DNA from: Methylophaga sulfidovorans
Lineage (GTDB): Bacteria > Pseudomonadota > Gammaproteobacteria > Nitrosococcales > Methylophagaceae
Reading direction: 5' to 3'
NCBI RefSeq assembly: GCF_900114205.1
Contig: NZ_FOSH01000007.1
Location: 62,001 to 126,000 of the forward strand
Length of the DNA stretch: 64,000 nucleotides
A program made the translations under genes and the position numbers. The first letter of the stretch is position 1; every line of letters starts with the position of its first letter. Positions 19,649 through 28,894 of this stretch are shown one piece after another. A model generated the notes under the pieces. It searched no databases and had not been told where the DNA came from. It saw nothing but the letters and a program-made list of their open reading frames with translations.

Positions 19649-20498
19649 TTAATCTAATCCAGTCTTCCTTGACGGCAGGAGCTTGCATATCAAACCATGA
19701 TTGATAGCTATCGGATACTTCCTGTGCTTGTACTTGTAATATGCCAGATAACACGAGCCCAGCATTGGGTTTTGTCAAAGTAGCGAATAGTGGTGCCAGC
19801 GTTTGTAATGGGCCTGCGAGAATATTCGCTAGTAATAAATCACAAGGCTCATCCGGGCAATCACCAGGTAAATAAGCTTCGATCTCGACACCATTACGTT
19901 CAGCATTGGCACGTGTCGCTTCAAGTGCCTGTGGATCGGTATCGACACCAATAACTCGTTCAGCACCAAGCAGAGCAGCCGCAATCGCTAAAATGCCACT
20001 GCCACAGCCATAATCAATAACGTATTTACCTTTAAGATCGGCCTGATCTAACCAGTTCAAGCATAAAGCGGTAGTGGGATGTGTACCGGTACCAAATGCT
20101 AAACCGGGATCCAGCATAATGTTGACTGCATCTGGCGCTGGTGGTGTATGCCAGCTAGGGCATATCCATAAACGTTCGCCAAATTGAATAGGATGAAAAT
20201 TATCCATCCATTCTCTTTCCCAGTCCTTGTCTTCAACTGCTTCAACGCGATATGGCGGTATATCCGCTACTAGCGTTGATAACATATTGCCGACGTCATC
20301 AGGATTGGTTTCCGCATCAAATAAGGCGACAACCCGAGTTGCCGTCCACAGCGGTGTGGTCCCAAGATCAGGTTCGTAAATAGGCTGATCGGCATCATCT
20401 TCAAAGGTGACAGCTGCTGCACCACACTCAGAAAACGCATCAGACAAGGCATCTGCCTTGTCTGATGTGGTGTTACAAATAAATTGAATCCAGGCCAT
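19626..20498 (-). CDS. prmA: Ribosomal protein L11 methyltransferase
   Basis: PrmA trimethylates ribosomal protein L11 using S-adenosylmethionine. The 290-residue product has the N-terminal substrate-binding region and the SAM motif [20 protein letters not shown] (about residues 155-174). The post-motif [19 protein letters not shown] is the NxxL-type catalytic loop. It is 6 bases downstream of accC and overlaps dusB. A perfect inverted repeat with 14-base arms (20438-20467) lies in codons 11-20 and could fold in the mRNA just after the start, possibly tuning translation. The protein itself looks complete. Confidence 0.95.
   Translation of the reverse strand: MAWIQFICNTTSDKADALSDAFSECGAAAVTFEDDADQPIYEPDLGTTPLWTATRVVALFDAETNPDDVGNMLSTLVADIPPYRVEAVEDKDWEREWMDNFHPIQFGERLWICPSWHTPPAPDAVNIMLDPGLAFGTGTHPTTALCLNWLDQADLKGKYVIDYGCGSGILAIAAALLGAERVIGVDTDPQALEATRANAERNGVEIEAYLPGDCPDEPCDLLLANILAGPLQTLAPLFATLTKPNAGLVLSGILQVQAQEVSDSYQSWFDMQAPAVKEDWIRLNGSRHAR
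20438..20467. repeat. Perfect inverted repeat, 14-bp arms, inside prmA
   Basis: CATCAGACAAGGCA and TGCCTTGTCTGATG are exact complements separated by two bases. The element sits within coding sequence about 31 bases after the prmA start. It has no T-run, so it is not a standard terminator. It could form a stable mRNA hairpin or be a protein-binding palindrome. Confidence 0.8.
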
Positions 20499-20504
20499 CG
20501 CTGA

Positions 20505-21845
20505 TTACATGCCCAGTTTCTTTTCAAGATAATGAATATTGGTGCCACCCGTTTGAAAGTGAGTGTCATCCATAATGTCACGTTGTAATTCAACGTTGGT
20601 TTTAATACCTTCAATACCAATTTCTTTTAACGCTGTTTGCATACGGGCAATCGCGATATCACGCGTTTTACCATAGGCAATCAGCTTTCCGATCAAAGAA
20701 TCATAATTTGGTGGCACGCGGTAGCCACTATAAATATGGGAATCCATACGGATACCGGCACCGCCTGGTGCATGATACGAAGTGATTTGCCCTGGACTTG
20801 GCATGAAAGTACGGGAATCTTCAGCATTGATACGACATTCAATGGCATGGCCACGCATGACAATATCTTCTTGCTTGATTGACAGTGGCTCACCTGCTGC
20901 AATACGAATCTGCTGTACCAGAAGATCAACATCTGTCACACGTTCAGTGACCGGATGTTCTACCTGAATACGGGTATTCATCTCGATGAAATAGAATTCA
21001 CCATCCTGATAGAGAAACTCAAATGTACCGGCACCACGGTAACCAATACGTACACAAGCTTCAGCACAGATTTTACCCATACGGTCGCGCATTTCTGGAG
21101 TGATACCAGGTGCAGGCGCTTCCTCGACCACTTTTTGGTGGCGACGTTGCATTGAGCAGTCGCGTTCACCTAAGTGAATAGCATTACCATGCTGATCGGC
21201 GAGTACCTGGAACTCGATATGGCGTGGATTTTCGAGGAATTTCTCCATATAAACCATGCCGTTACCAAAGGCTGCTTTCGCTTCACTACGGGTTAATGCA
21301 ATGGCGTTCAGTAAGTGAGCTTCACTGTGAACTTCACGCATACCACGACCACCGCCACCGCCAGCCGCCTTAATAATAATCGGGTAGCCAATCTCACGTG
21401 CCAGACGTAAATTGGTTTCGTCATCATTGCCCAGTGGACCATCAGAGCCCGGTACACAAGGAACGCCAGCTTCTTTCATCGCTTTGATAGCTGACACTTT
21501 ATCGCCCATCAGACGAATGGTATCAGCGCGTGGGCCGATAAAAATAAAGCCACTTTCTTCGACACGCTCTGCAAAGTCAGCATTTTCAGATAAAAAGCCA
21601 TAGCCCGGGTGAATGGCTGTGGCATCTGTGATTTCGGCGGCACTGATCAAAGCCGGAATATTCAGATAGCTCTCATTGGATGGCGCAGGGCCGATACAGA
21701 CTGTTTCATCAGCAAGCAAAACGTGTTTTAAGTCACGGTCTACTGTTGAGTGGACAGCAACCGTTTTGATGCCCAGTTCCCAACAAGCCCGCAAGATACG
21801 CAAGGCAATCTCGCCTCGGTTAGCAATAACAATTTTATCGATCAT
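20505..21845 (-). CDS. accC: Acetyl-CoA carboxylase, biotin carboxylase subunit
   Basis: AccC carboxylates the biotin of AccB with ATP and bicarbonate in the first step of fatty acid synthesis. The 446-residue product contains the N-terminal [22 protein letters not shown], the ATP-grasp glycine loop [15 protein letters not shown], and [26 protein letters not shown] with catalytic glutamate and arginine residues. It is preceded by accB with a 63-base gap and followed by prmA 6 bases later. The length is normal. The usual autoregulation of accBC by AccB cannot be judged from the sequence. Confidence 0.97.
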   Translation of the reverse strand: MIDKIVIANRGEIALRILRACWELGIKTVAVHSTVDRDLKHVLLADETVCIGPAPSNESYLNIPALISAAEITDATAIHPGYGFLSENADFAERVEESGFIFIGPRADTIRLMGDKVSAIKAMKEAGVPCVPGSDGPLGNDDETNLRLAREIGYPIIIKAAGGGGGRGMREVHSEAHLLNAIALTRSEAKAAFGNGMVYMEKFLENPRHIEFQVLADQHGNAIHLGERDCSMQRRHQKVVEEAPAPGITPEMRDRMGKICAEACVRIGYRGAGTFEFLYQDGEFYFIEMNTRIQVEHPVTERVTDVDLLVQQIRIAAGEPLSIKQEDIVMRGHAIECRINAEDSRTFMPSPGQITSYHAPGGAGIRMDSHIYSGYRVPPNYDSLIGKLIAYGKTRDIAIARMQTALKEIGIEGIKTNVELQRDIMDDTHFQTGGTNIHYLEKKLGM

Positions 21846-21908
21846 AATTTGGTTTTAATCCACAATTCAGGGTGAGCGATGGCTATGTGATGATAGCCAG
21901 CATGACTG

Positions 21909-22364
21909 TTATTCGATAATGACTAGTGGCTCGTCAAATTCAACAGGATCACCGTTTTCAACCAGAATAGCTTTAACAGTACCACTACGATCAGCTTCGA
22001 TTTGGTTGAACATTTTCATTGCTTCGATGATGCAAATGACATCACCAGCAGACACCGATTGGCCAACTTCAACAAATGGTGCAGCTTCAGGCGATGATGA
22101 ACGATAAAACGTTCCTACCATTGGAGAGCGCACAGCATTGGCTTCATTAACCGTATTGCTTGTTTCTGCTACTGGCGCTGCTGCTGGTGCCGGAGCGGGC
22201 GCTGGAGCAGCATAGTGAGCAGGTGCTGGAGCGTTGTATGAAACAGCTGCAGAATGCTGATTACGACTGATACGTACTGACTCTTCACCTTCTGAAATTT
22301 CAATTTCAGATACGTCAGATTCTTGGATCAAATCAATCAGTTTTTTAATTTTACGAATGTCCAT
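21909..22364 (-). CDS. accB: Biotin carboxyl carrier protein of acetyl-CoA carboxylase
   Basis: The 151-residue product has an N-terminal dimerisation segment [21 protein letters not shown] flexible Ala/Pro-rich linker follows (residues 44-66), then the C-terminal biotinyl domain with the modified lysine K117 in [13 protein letters not shown] thumb-like [13 protein letters not shown] segment typical of bacterial BCCP precedes it. It carries carboxybiotin between AccC and the AccAD transferase. The gene follows aroQ by 22 bases, the standard aroQ-accB-accC order, so the three are probably cotranscribed. Confidence 0.97.
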   Translation of the reverse strand: MDIRKIKKLIDLIQESDVSEIEISEGEESVRISRNQHSAAVSYNAPAPAHYAAPAPAPAPAAAPVAETSNTVNEANAVRSPMVGTFYRSSSPEAAPFVEVGQSVSAGDVICIIEAMKMFNQIEADRSGTVKAILVENGDPVEFDEPLVIIE

Positions 22365-22386
22365 GCTAAAACCTTATATTTAGTTG

Positions 22387-22824
22387 TTATGGGTTGAGTT
22401 GTCTGATGGCAGATGCCAAAGCTAATTCATAGCCTTGTGTGCCAAGTCCGCAAATCACACCTACTGCAATATCTGATAGATAGGAGTGATGGCGGAATGT
22501 CTCGCGTGCGTGAATATTAGAAATATGTACTTCTATAAATGGAATCTTGACCGCGGATAAGGCATCTCGTAATGCCACGCTGGTATGTGTGAATGCGGCC
22601 GGATTAATAATAATAAAATCAGCCTTATCTCTGGCAGCATGAATTTTTTCGATTAATTCATGTTCTGCATTCGTTTGGAAAAAATCGAGTTGGTGTGAGG
22701 CATTTTTTGCGATGGCATCCAGGCGTTGTTGAACATCGGCCAGGGTGTCAGCACCATAATGTTCAGGCTCGCGTGTCCCAAGCAGATTGAGATTGGGGCC
22801 GTTAAGCACAACAATATTCGCCAT
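22387..22824 (-). CDS. aroQ: Type II 3-dehydroquinate dehydratase
   Basis: AroQ removes water from 3-dehydroquinate in the shikimate pathway. The 145-residue protein has [17 protein letters not shown] with the catalytic arginine and tyrosine loop. It also has [18 protein letters not shown] and [19 protein letters not shown] with the active histidine, all standard for the dodecameric type II enzyme. It heads the aroQ-accB-accC series. A plausible promoter lies 25 bases upstream. The length is typical. Confidence 0.96.
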   Translation of the reverse strand: MANIVVLNGPNLNLLGTREPEHYGADTLADVQQRLDAIAKNASHQLDFFQTNAEHELIEKIHAARDKADFIIINPAAFTHTSVALRDALSAVKIPFIEVHISNIHARETFRHHSYLSDIAVGVICGLGTQGYELALASAIRQLNP

Positions 22825-22848
22825 TGCGATCCTTCAATTACGGGTCAG

Positions 22849-22877
22849 AGATAATAGGCGGAATTGTGCACCAGCAA
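22849..22877 (-). promoter_or_regulatory. Candidate promoter for aroQ-accBC
   Basis: On the minus strand TTGCTG (22877-22872) and TTATCT (22854-22849) are separated by 17 bases, and the aroQ start is 24 bases downstream. Matches to consensus are moderate. Confidence 0.4.
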
Positions 22878-22933
22878 ACTGATGATGTCCAGTTTATCGA
22901 AATAAAAAGCGGCTTTTTGTTGCTATTTTCGCC

Positions 22934-22958
22934 GAAAAGTCTTGTTTCTGGACTTTTC
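22934..22958 (-). terminator. Hairpin after dsbD, no T-run
   Basis: GAAAAGTC and GACTTTTC pair perfectly across nine bases immediately after the dsbD stop. There is no T-rich tail, so it may stabilise the 3' end or assist Rho-dependent ending rather than act alone. Confidence 0.35.
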
Positions 22959-22960
22959 TG

Positions 22961-24781
22961 TTATTGACTCTGGAGCAGCTTAAGATGATCTAAAAAGGCG
23001 TCGGTTTTTACTAAACCGACCAGCCTATATTGCTGCAGCTCTTTGCCTGTCTTATCGAAAAATAGCATGGTCGGAGGGCCAAAGACTCGTAGTGATTTCA
23101 GCATATCCTGATGGACTTGTGTATTGTCCGTCATATCTAGTTGCAGCAAGGTGTAATTTTTCATTGCAGCAATGACTTCAGGATCCTGAAACGTCGTTTT
23201 TTCCATGATTTTACATTCTGTACACCAGTCGGCGTAAAAATCGAGCATAACTGGTTGCGTGGTGGAAGCCAGTCGACTATTAAGTTCATCGAGATCACTT
23301 ATACGGCTAAATTCTAGATGTTGTGACACGGATGATTTATCAGATGTTATCGTCATCGCCTTAAGCGGTTGCCATACATTGTTGCTGCCACTGGCGCCAC
23401 CTATCATCAACAGTGCGCCATATATAAAGAGTATTAAACCTGTACCTTTGCTAAGTTTATTGAGATCCGTTGCATCAATATCAAGATGATTAAATGCACC
23501 AAGGTAGACAGCGGAAACAATTAATAAGCCGCCCCATAGAATCAAGGTCAGCCAACCGGGAATGATGCGCTCTAACATCCAGATAGCAAGACCTAACAGC
23601 AGGACGCCAAACACTGATTTAATAAACATCATCCAGTTCCCGGCTTTAGGGAGCAGTTTGCCAGCCGAGGTGCCAATGATAAGCAGGGGAATACCCATGC
23701 CGATACTCAGAGCAAATAAAGCGAGTCCACCTAACACCGGATCCGCATGTTGTCCGATAAAAATTAAGGTTCCAGCCAGCGGTGGAGCCAGACAAGGGCC
23801 GACAATCAAGCCAGACAGCAAGCCCATCATCGCTACGCCCATCAATTTACCGCCTCGTTGTTTGTGACTTAATTGATGAAGGCGGTGCTGAACTGACTGG
23901 GGAAGTTGCAGTTCGTATAATCCGAACATGGATAAAGCGAGAATGACGAATAAGGCACTGAAGGCGCTGATTATCCATGGGTTTTGAAACATGGCCTGTA
24001 AATTTTCACCCAGTAAACCTGTAATTACCCCGGCAATGGTATAGGTCACTGACATCGCTAAAACATAGACTAGTGAAAGGACAAAGGCTCGACGGGTGGT
24101 GATATGTTCTCCTTCACCGACGATGATGCTGGATAAAATTGGAATCATCGGAAAAATACAGGGAGTAAACGCCAGCAGCAGGCCTAGTCCGATAAAACCA
24201 AGAATGATTTGCCCCAGGTTTTCCTGCTCAAGTTTCTGGGCAATACGGTCTTGTTCCGTGAGTTGTTGAGTATTAGGCTGGGTAGCGTTCTCGGCTTTTT
24301 GTTGTGGAGCCTGACTTATGGCGGGTAAAGCCAGATCAACTTGCTGTGCTGATGGCGGATAACAGATACCAAATTTTTCTGAACATCCCTGAAAGCGTGC
24401 TTTAAGAGTAAATGTGGTTGCACCATCAGGACGATCTAAGGGAATAACCAAAGAAAAATCATGATGATAGACCTGAACTAAACCAAAGTTTTCATCCTGC
24501 TTATTTTCGCCAGCCGGGAGCGTTATCTGACCTAATTTGACCTTGTCATTACCGATGACTTCAAACTGAATTTCATTTTTGTAGAGGTAGTTACCCTCGA
24601 GTATTTTCCAATGTGCCAGAATACTGTTGGCATCATTCACTTCTGCACTGAACTGGAACGCTTCTTCAACAAGCGGAGGGGCCTCGTCATCATTGCCCAG
24701 ACCTAAACCAGCAAACAGGCTGTCGCGCGCATGTGCATTAAAAACGGTTAGCAGTAATATAAAAAATAAAAATTTTTTCAT
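22961..24781 (-). CDS. dsbD: Thiol:disulfide interchange protein DsbD
   Basis: DsbD carries electrons from cytoplasmic thioredoxin to periplasmic DsbC/DsbG and cytochrome c assembly proteins. The roughly 606-residue product has a signal peptide, an N-terminal beta domain with the cysteine pair in GCSEKFGICYPP, and eight membrane helices with conserved cysteines (TPCIFPMIPILSS and GPCLAPPLAGT). A C-terminal thioredoxin domain has the motif ADWCTECK. I start at ATG 24781 because the only upstream extension begins with TTG. It is divergent from the phosphate transporter gene. Confidence 0.95.
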   Translation of the reverse strand: MKKFLFFILLLTVFNAHARDSLFAGLGLGNDDEAPPLVEEAFQFSAEVNDANSILAHWKILEGNYLYKNEIQFEVIGNDKVKLGQITLPAGENKQDENFGLVQVYHHDFSLVIPLDRPDGATTFTLKARFQGCSEKFGICYPPSAQQVDLALPAISQAPQQKAENATQPNTQQLTEQDRIAQKLEQENLGQIILGFIGLGLLLAFTPCIFPMIPILSSIIVGEGEHITTRRAFVLSLVYVLAMSVTYTIAGVITGLLGENLQAMFQNPWIISAFSALFVILALSMFGLYELQLPQSVQHRLHQLSHKQRGGKLMGVAMMGLLSGLIVGPCLAPPLAGTLIFIGQHADPVLGGLALFALSIGMGIPLLIIGTSAGKLLPKAGNWMMFIKSVFGVLLLGLAIWMLERIIPGWLTLILWGGLLIVSAVYLGAFNHLDIDATDLNKLSKGTGLILFIYGALLMIGGASGSNNVWQPLKAMTITSDKSSVSQHLEFSRISDLDELNSRLASTTQPVMLDFYADWCTECKIMEKTTFQDPEVIAAMKNYTLLQLDMTDNTQVHQDMLKSLRVFGPPTMLFFDKTGKELQQYRLVGLVKTDAFLDHLKLLQSQ

Positions 24782-24921
24782 CAGTCTCAAATGCTTGTCA
24801 GAAGGTTGTATAACTAGACAATCATATCAGGCAATAGTTACATCGGTCTTGTCTGGGGTATGCCTCATGTCACATTGCTGTAATAATTGCGCCGTTTTGG
24901 GTAGTTATTAACGGAATCATT

Positions 24922-26568
24922 GTGGAAATAAAAGACATCCATAAAATTGAAAAGCAAGCCTATAAGAAGAGTCACGCTGAATTAACCAGAATCGGCATGG
25001 CCCTTTTTTTTATGGTTGCAGTACTCGGCTATAGCTTCGTCACCAGTGGTGGTGTTCCCAATAATCTCTTTCTGGCGATAGCCACTGTTTTTGGCGCCTA
25101 TATGGCGATGAATATCGGTGCCAATGACGTTGCCAATAATGTCGGGCCTGCGGTTGGCTCTAAAGCGCTGACAATGACTGGCGCCATTATCATTGCGATG
25201 GTTTTTGAGGCCAGTGGTGCAATCATTGCCGGTGGCGATGTGGTTTCCACGATTAAAAATGGCATCATTGATATTAATGCCTTTGGTCAGGAGAGTGATA
25301 CTTTCATCTGGGCGATGATGGCTGCATTATTAGCTGCAGCACTTTGGTTAAATATGGCGACCTTTGCCAGAGCACCGGTATCAACCACACATTCTATTGT
25401 CGGTGGTGTGATGGGGGCAGGTATTGCTGCTGCTGGATTTGAAATAGTGAACTGGAGCACGATGGGGGCCATTGTCAGTTCATGGGTTATCTCACCAGTG
25501 ATTGGTGGTGTGGTAGCAGCCGCTTTCTTGTTTGCCATCAAAAAAACCATCATCTTTCAGGAAAACAAAATAGCCGCATCACTTAAATGGGTGCCAGTCT
25601 ATGTGTCGATTATGGCATGGGCTTTTGTGACTTATCTGGTCTTAAAGGGGCTGAAACATATCTGGCCGAAGTTCTTAACCTTAGTCAATGATTGGTTGTT
25701 TTCGGTTGATATCGTCGATAAACCCACCATGTTACAAGCATCGACTATTGGTTTGATTGTCGCTGTTATTTCATTTGTTTTAGTAAAATCCTCATTGCGC
25801 CGTCGTTTGCCTAAGCTGAAAAACGACCGCGAAAGCATCAATATTCTGTTTACTATCCCCTTAATTTTTGCTGCGGCTTTGTTGAGCTTTGCTCATGGGG
25901 CAAATGACGTTGCTAATGCGATTGGGCCGCTGGCAGCTATTCATGATGCAGTGATGACGGGCGGTATTAATGCTAAAGCGGGCATACCTTTCTGGGTGAT
26001 GGCTGTCGGTGCTTTTGGTATTGCACTTGGGCTTGGGCTCTATGGTCCCCGTTTAATTCGCACCGTGGGTGGTGAAATCACCGAACTGGATCAAATGCGT
26101 GCATTTTCTATTGCTATGGCAGCCGCGATCACCGTCATTATTGCCAGCCAGTTAGGTTTGCCGGTCAGCTCGACACATATTGCAATTGGTGGTGTTTTTG
26201 GTGTGGGTTTCTTACGTGAGTGGATGGATAAATCCAGTAGCCTGAAACAAGAAATTGAACGTGATAAGCACGAAATTCAGGAAGAAAAGCGATTACTGAG
26301 TGCATTACGCAGTGAACTGAATATGTTACTCGATAAGAAACAAAAGTCGGCGGCAGATTACCAGCGTATCACCCAGTTATACAGCTCTATTGATCGTGAA
26401 AAAGACACGCTCAAGAAAGCCAAAAAAGTGTTGAAGAAAGAAAAGAAGAGTTTATACGTCAAACGTGACATCGTTCGAAAGATTATTACCGCTTGGTTAA
26501 TCACTGTACCAGCTGCTGCGGTATTATCAGCCTCACTGTTTTATATGATTAAAGGTATTATGAGTTAA
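24922..26568 (+). CDS. Low-affinity inorganic phosphate transporter (PiT/PHO4 family)
   Basis: The 548-residue transporter carries the two PHO4 signature repeats GANDVANNVGPAVGSKALT (about residues 66-84) and GANDVANAIGPLAA (about residues 326-339), together with two PVSSTHS/A-type motifs. It begins with GTG at 24922. A charged coiled-coil segment of about 90 residues (roughly 433-520, rich in Lys/Glu) lies on the C-terminal side before the last membrane helix, an extension beyond the classical E. coli PitA. It probably imports metal phosphate driven by protons or sodium. It opens the phosphate island and is followed by phoB, though a hairpin separates them. Confidence 0.93.
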   Translation: MEIKDIHKIEKQAYKKSHAELTRIGMALFFMVAVLGYSFVTSGGVPNNLFLAIATVFGAYMAMNIGANDVANNVGPAVGSKALTMTGAIIIAMVFEASGAIIAGGDVVSTIKNGIIDINAFGQESDTFIWAMMAALLAAALWLNMATFARAPVSTTHSIVGGVMGAGIAAAGFEIVNWSTMGAIVSSWVISPVIGGVVAAAFLFAIKKTIIFQENKIAASLKWVPVYVSIMAWAFVTYLVLKGLKHIWPKFLTLVNDWLFSVDIVDKPTMLQASTIGLIVAVISFVLVKSSLRRRLPKLKNDRESINILFTIPLIFAAALLSFAHGANDVANAIGPLAAIHDAVMTGGINAKAGIPFWVMAVGAFGIALGLGLYGPRLIRTVGGEITELDQMRAFSIAMAAAITVIIASQLGLPVSSTHIAIGGVFGVGFLREWMDKSSSLKQEIERDKHEIQEEKRLLSALRSELNMLLDKKQKSAADYQRITQLYSSIDREKDTLKKAKKVLKKEKKSLYVKRDIVRKIITAWLITVPAAAVLSASLFYMIKGIMS

Positions 26569-26585
26569 AACAATGGCTTGTGTTT

Positions 26586-26603
26586 TGACATAAAACTGTC
26601 ATA
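26586..26603 (+). promoter_or_regulatory. Candidate Pho box upstream of phoB (distal)
   Basis: TTGACATAAAACTGTCAT differs from the Pho box consensus CTGTCATAWAWCTGTCAY at two positions. It lies just after the pit stop codon and about 154 bases before phoB, with no obvious -10 next to it, so it may be an auxiliary PhoB site. Confidence 0.5.
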
Positions 26604-26604
26604 T

Positions 26605-26641
26605 AGCCACATCTTCCAGAGGGAATTTGTGGCTTTTATGT
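26605..26641 (+). terminator. Hairpin terminator after the PiT gene
   Basis: AGCCACA (26605-26611) pairs with TGTGGCT (26628-26634), and inside it TTCC pairs with GGAA around an AGAG loop. TTTATGTTT follows the outer stem. It probably limits read-through from pit into phoB. Confidence 0.6.
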
Positions 26642-26696
26642 TTCAAAGTGCCTTTAAGTACCTTGTAATAGCAATAAAATCACTGTTGTTACTAAA

Positions 26697-26730
26697 TTGT
26701 CATAATTCAGATGTAAGATACTGACATTAT
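26697..26730 (+). promoter_or_regulatory. Candidate Pho box and -10 box of phoBR
   Basis: TTGTCATAATTCAGATGT (26697-26714) has one good and one poor Pho half-site, and CATTAT (26725-26730) follows after 10 bases, the usual spacing in PhoB-activated promoters. The phoB ATG is at 26757. Confidence 0.45.
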
Positions 26731-26756
26731 GACTGAAGAAATACTGGGATGAATGT

Positions 26757-27449
26757 ATGGCTACAAGTGTATTAGTGGTTGAAGATGATGTTGCCATCAG
26801 GGATATGTTGACGTTTACCCTGAAACAAGCTGGCCTGAGCTGTGAGGCGGTTGGTGATGCAGAATCGGGTTTGGAAGTATTAAAAAATAACCAACCGGAT
26901 ATGATTTTGCTGGATTGGATGTTACCTGGCATTGATGGCATTGAGTTTATTCGCCGTCTGCGTGCTAATGAGTTTCTGGCTAATATCCCAGTCATTATGC
27001 TCACCGCCAAAGGTGAGAGTGAAGATATGGTTAAGGGCCTGGCTGTGGGCGCCGATGATTATGTCAACAAACCTTTTTCACCACCTGAGCTTATCGCTCG
27101 AATCAAAGCTGTATTGCGTCGTTGTCAGCCTCCCGAAAATGAAGATGCTCAGAAACTGCAGTTTGCCAATTTAGTGCTTGATACAAAAAGTCACCGTGTC
27201 ACGGTTGATGATGTGCGTGTTGAGTTAGGGCCTACGGAGTTTCGCTTACTGCACTTTTTCATGAAAAATCCTGAACGTGCTTATGGTCGCTCACAATTAC
27301 TCGACTATGTATGGGGCGATACGGTGTATATCGAAGAGCGCACGGTGGATGTTCATATACGCCGTTTACGTAAAGCACTGGAACCAACCGGCCACGATCA
27401 ATTTATCCAGACCGTTCGGGGTGTTGGATACCGTTTTTCAGTCGATTAA
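26757..27449 (+). CDS. phoB: Phosphate regulon response regulator PhoB
   Basis: The 230-residue OmpR-type regulator has a receiver domain with the phosphorylated aspartate in MILLDWMLPG (about D54), the switch lysine in VNKPFSP, and a C-terminal winged helix with ERTVDVHIRRLRKAL. When phosphorylated by PhoR during phosphate shortage it binds Pho boxes such as those before pstS. It is followed by phoR after 12 bases. The start is supported by a GGGA element upstream and by the family length. Confidence 0.96.
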   Translation: MATSVLVVEDDVAIRDMLTFTLKQAGLSCEAVGDAESGLEVLKNNQPDMILLDWMLPGIDGIEFIRRLRANEFLANIPVIMLTAKGESEDMVKGLAVGADDYVNKPFSPPELIARIKAVLRRCQPPENEDAQKLQFANLVLDTKSHRVTVDDVRVELGPTEFRLLHFFMKNPERAYGRSQLLDYVWGDTVYIEERTVDVHIRRLRKALEPTGHDQFIQTVRGVGYRFSVD

Positions 27450-27461
27450 GCGATCTGAAAT

Positions 27462-28751
27462 ATGCAATGGGATAATTGGCGGCTACTGACACTGGTCAGT
27501 CTGGCAGGCTTTGCTGGCTTGTTATTTGGCCAAATGATGACATTTATGTTTGTTGCTACATTGGCTTATGCTCTGTGGCTTCAGCACAACTGGTACAAGC
27601 TCTGGTATTGGTTACAGAAACCCAAAAAACGTCGCTCCCCCAGTGCGGAAGGGGTGATTGATGATGTCTGTCGTCAGATTGAGCAGATGCGTCAGCAAAA
27701 CAGTAATCGTAAAAGAAAGCTTACGGGCTATCTGAAACGCTTTCAATCGGCCACTGCCGCATTACCGGATGGCATTGTTGTCCTAGGTGAATTTGGTGAA
27801 GTGGACTGGGCAAATCAAGCGGCCAGAGAACTATTAGGGGTACGTTGGCCTCGCGACAGTCATGTCAGGATTAATAATTTAATCCGTGAACCCGCATTTC
27901 AGCATCTTCTGGAAAATCATGTTCATCTGGGTGGTACGACAACAGTCAAATCGCCGATGAATGAAGAGGTTCAGTTAGAAGTAAAGTTAGTCAATTATAT
28001 GGGATCAGGTAGGTTACTCATTGCCCGTGATATTACGCAGACGATCAAACTGCAACGAATGCGTCGTGACTTTGTAGCTAATGTTTCACATGAGCTAAAA
28101 ACGCCCTTGACAGTTTTGCGTGGTTATCTGGAAGCCTTTACTGAAGATACTGATCCGGAGCAGTGGAAGATGGCTCTGCCGGCGATGCGTCAGCAAAGTG
28201 AACGTATGCATTTGATGATTAAAGACTTATTAGTCTTATCCCAGCTGGAGACCGGGGAAAAATCATTACGCCGCATACCAACCGATGTAGATAAGCTGTT
28301 GCGATCTATTATCGAAGATGCCAAGGCATTGGAGCATTATCATGAACATCAGTTCGACCTGAATATTGAAACTGAGAAATGGTTGATTTGTGATTTGGGT
28401 GAAGTACGCAGTGCAGTCTCTAACCTGGTATTTAATGCAGTGAAATATACACCTGCGGGCTGCAAGGTCACCCTTAACTGGCGCGAAATGGAAGACGGCG
28501 TTTGTATTGAAGTCACTGATGAAGGAGAAGGCATTGCCGCTCATCATTTAGACAGGCTGACAGAACGTTTCTACCGTGTGGATAAAGGACGAAGTAGTGA
28601 TGCGGGTGGTACAGGACTAGGTTTAGCAATCGTCAAACATGTTTTGCAAAGACATGGCGCAAGACTGATTATCAGCAGTGAGTTAGGCAAAGGTAGCAGC
28701 TTTAAATGTTGCTTCCCTGAGACCGCTGCTGTCGAGAAAATCCCGGTATAA
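27462..28751 (+). CDS. phoR: Phosphate regulon sensor histidine kinase PhoR
   Basis: This 429-residue kinase has two N-terminal hydrophobic segments with no large periplasmic loop (residues 5-45). A PAS-like domain follows (about 95-190), then the DHp helix with the phosphorylated histidine in FVANVSHELKTPLTVLRGYL and an ATPase domain with NAVKYTP, DEGEGI and GGTGLGLAIVKHV. This is the PhoR layout. It senses phosphate status through the Pst complex and PhoU and phosphorylates PhoB. It follows phoB by 12 bases. Pst genes follow after a Pho-box promoter. Confidence 0.96.
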   Translation: MQWDNWRLLTLVSLAGFAGLLFGQMMTFMFVATLAYALWLQHNWYKLWYWLQKPKKRRSPSAEGVIDDVCRQIEQMRQQNSNRKRKLTGYLKRFQSATAALPDGIVVLGEFGEVDWANQAARELLGVRWPRDSHVRINNLIREPAFQHLLENHVHLGGTTTVKSPMNEEVQLEVKLVNYMGSGRLLIARDITQTIKLQRMRRDFVANVSHELKTPLTVLRGYLEAFTEDTDPEQWKMALPAMRQQSERMHLMIKDLLVLSQLETGEKSLRRIPTDVDKLLRSIIEDAKALEHYHEHQFDLNIETEKWLICDLGEVRSAVSNLVFNAVKYTPAGCKVTLNWREMEDGVCIEVTDEGEGIAAHHLDRLTERFYRVDKGRSSDAGGTGLGLAIVKHVLQRHGARLIISSELGKGSSFKCCFPETAAVEKIPV

Positions 28752-28779
28752 ATGCCTACCAAACAAAGAAATAACGCCG

Positions 28780-28823
28780 TTGTCATCTGTTTGTCATATA
28801 TTTTTCATACCCTTGTCACACGC
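28780..28823 (+). promoter_or_regulatory. Two tandem Pho boxes (four 11-bp repeats) of the pstS promoter
   Basis: Four consecutive 11-base units begin TTGTCAT, TTGTCAT, TTTTCAT and TTGTCAC at 28780, 28791, 28802 and 28813. This is the spacing of PhoB dimers on DNA. A -10 candidate CATACT follows at 28830-28835, and pstS begins at 28895. Confidence 0.9.
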
Positions 28824-28829
28824 TAAACC

Positions 28830-28835
28830 CATACT
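28830..28835 (+). promoter_or_regulatory. Predicted -10 element of pstS
   Basis: CATACT lies about 10 bases beyond the last TTGTCAC Pho half-site core. There is no good -35 hexamer, as expected for a PhoB-activated promoter. Confidence 0.5.
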
Positions 28836-28894
28836 ACCTAGCGCTTACGTTAATAACGTTGCTTTTTTCTTTTAATTTTTGGGAGTTGAACACT

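Noticed and set aside
22146-22262. Repetitive Ala/Pro codons in accB, considered as a DNA repeat
   Set aside because: It is the normal flexible linker of biotin carrier proteins and not a separate repeat element.
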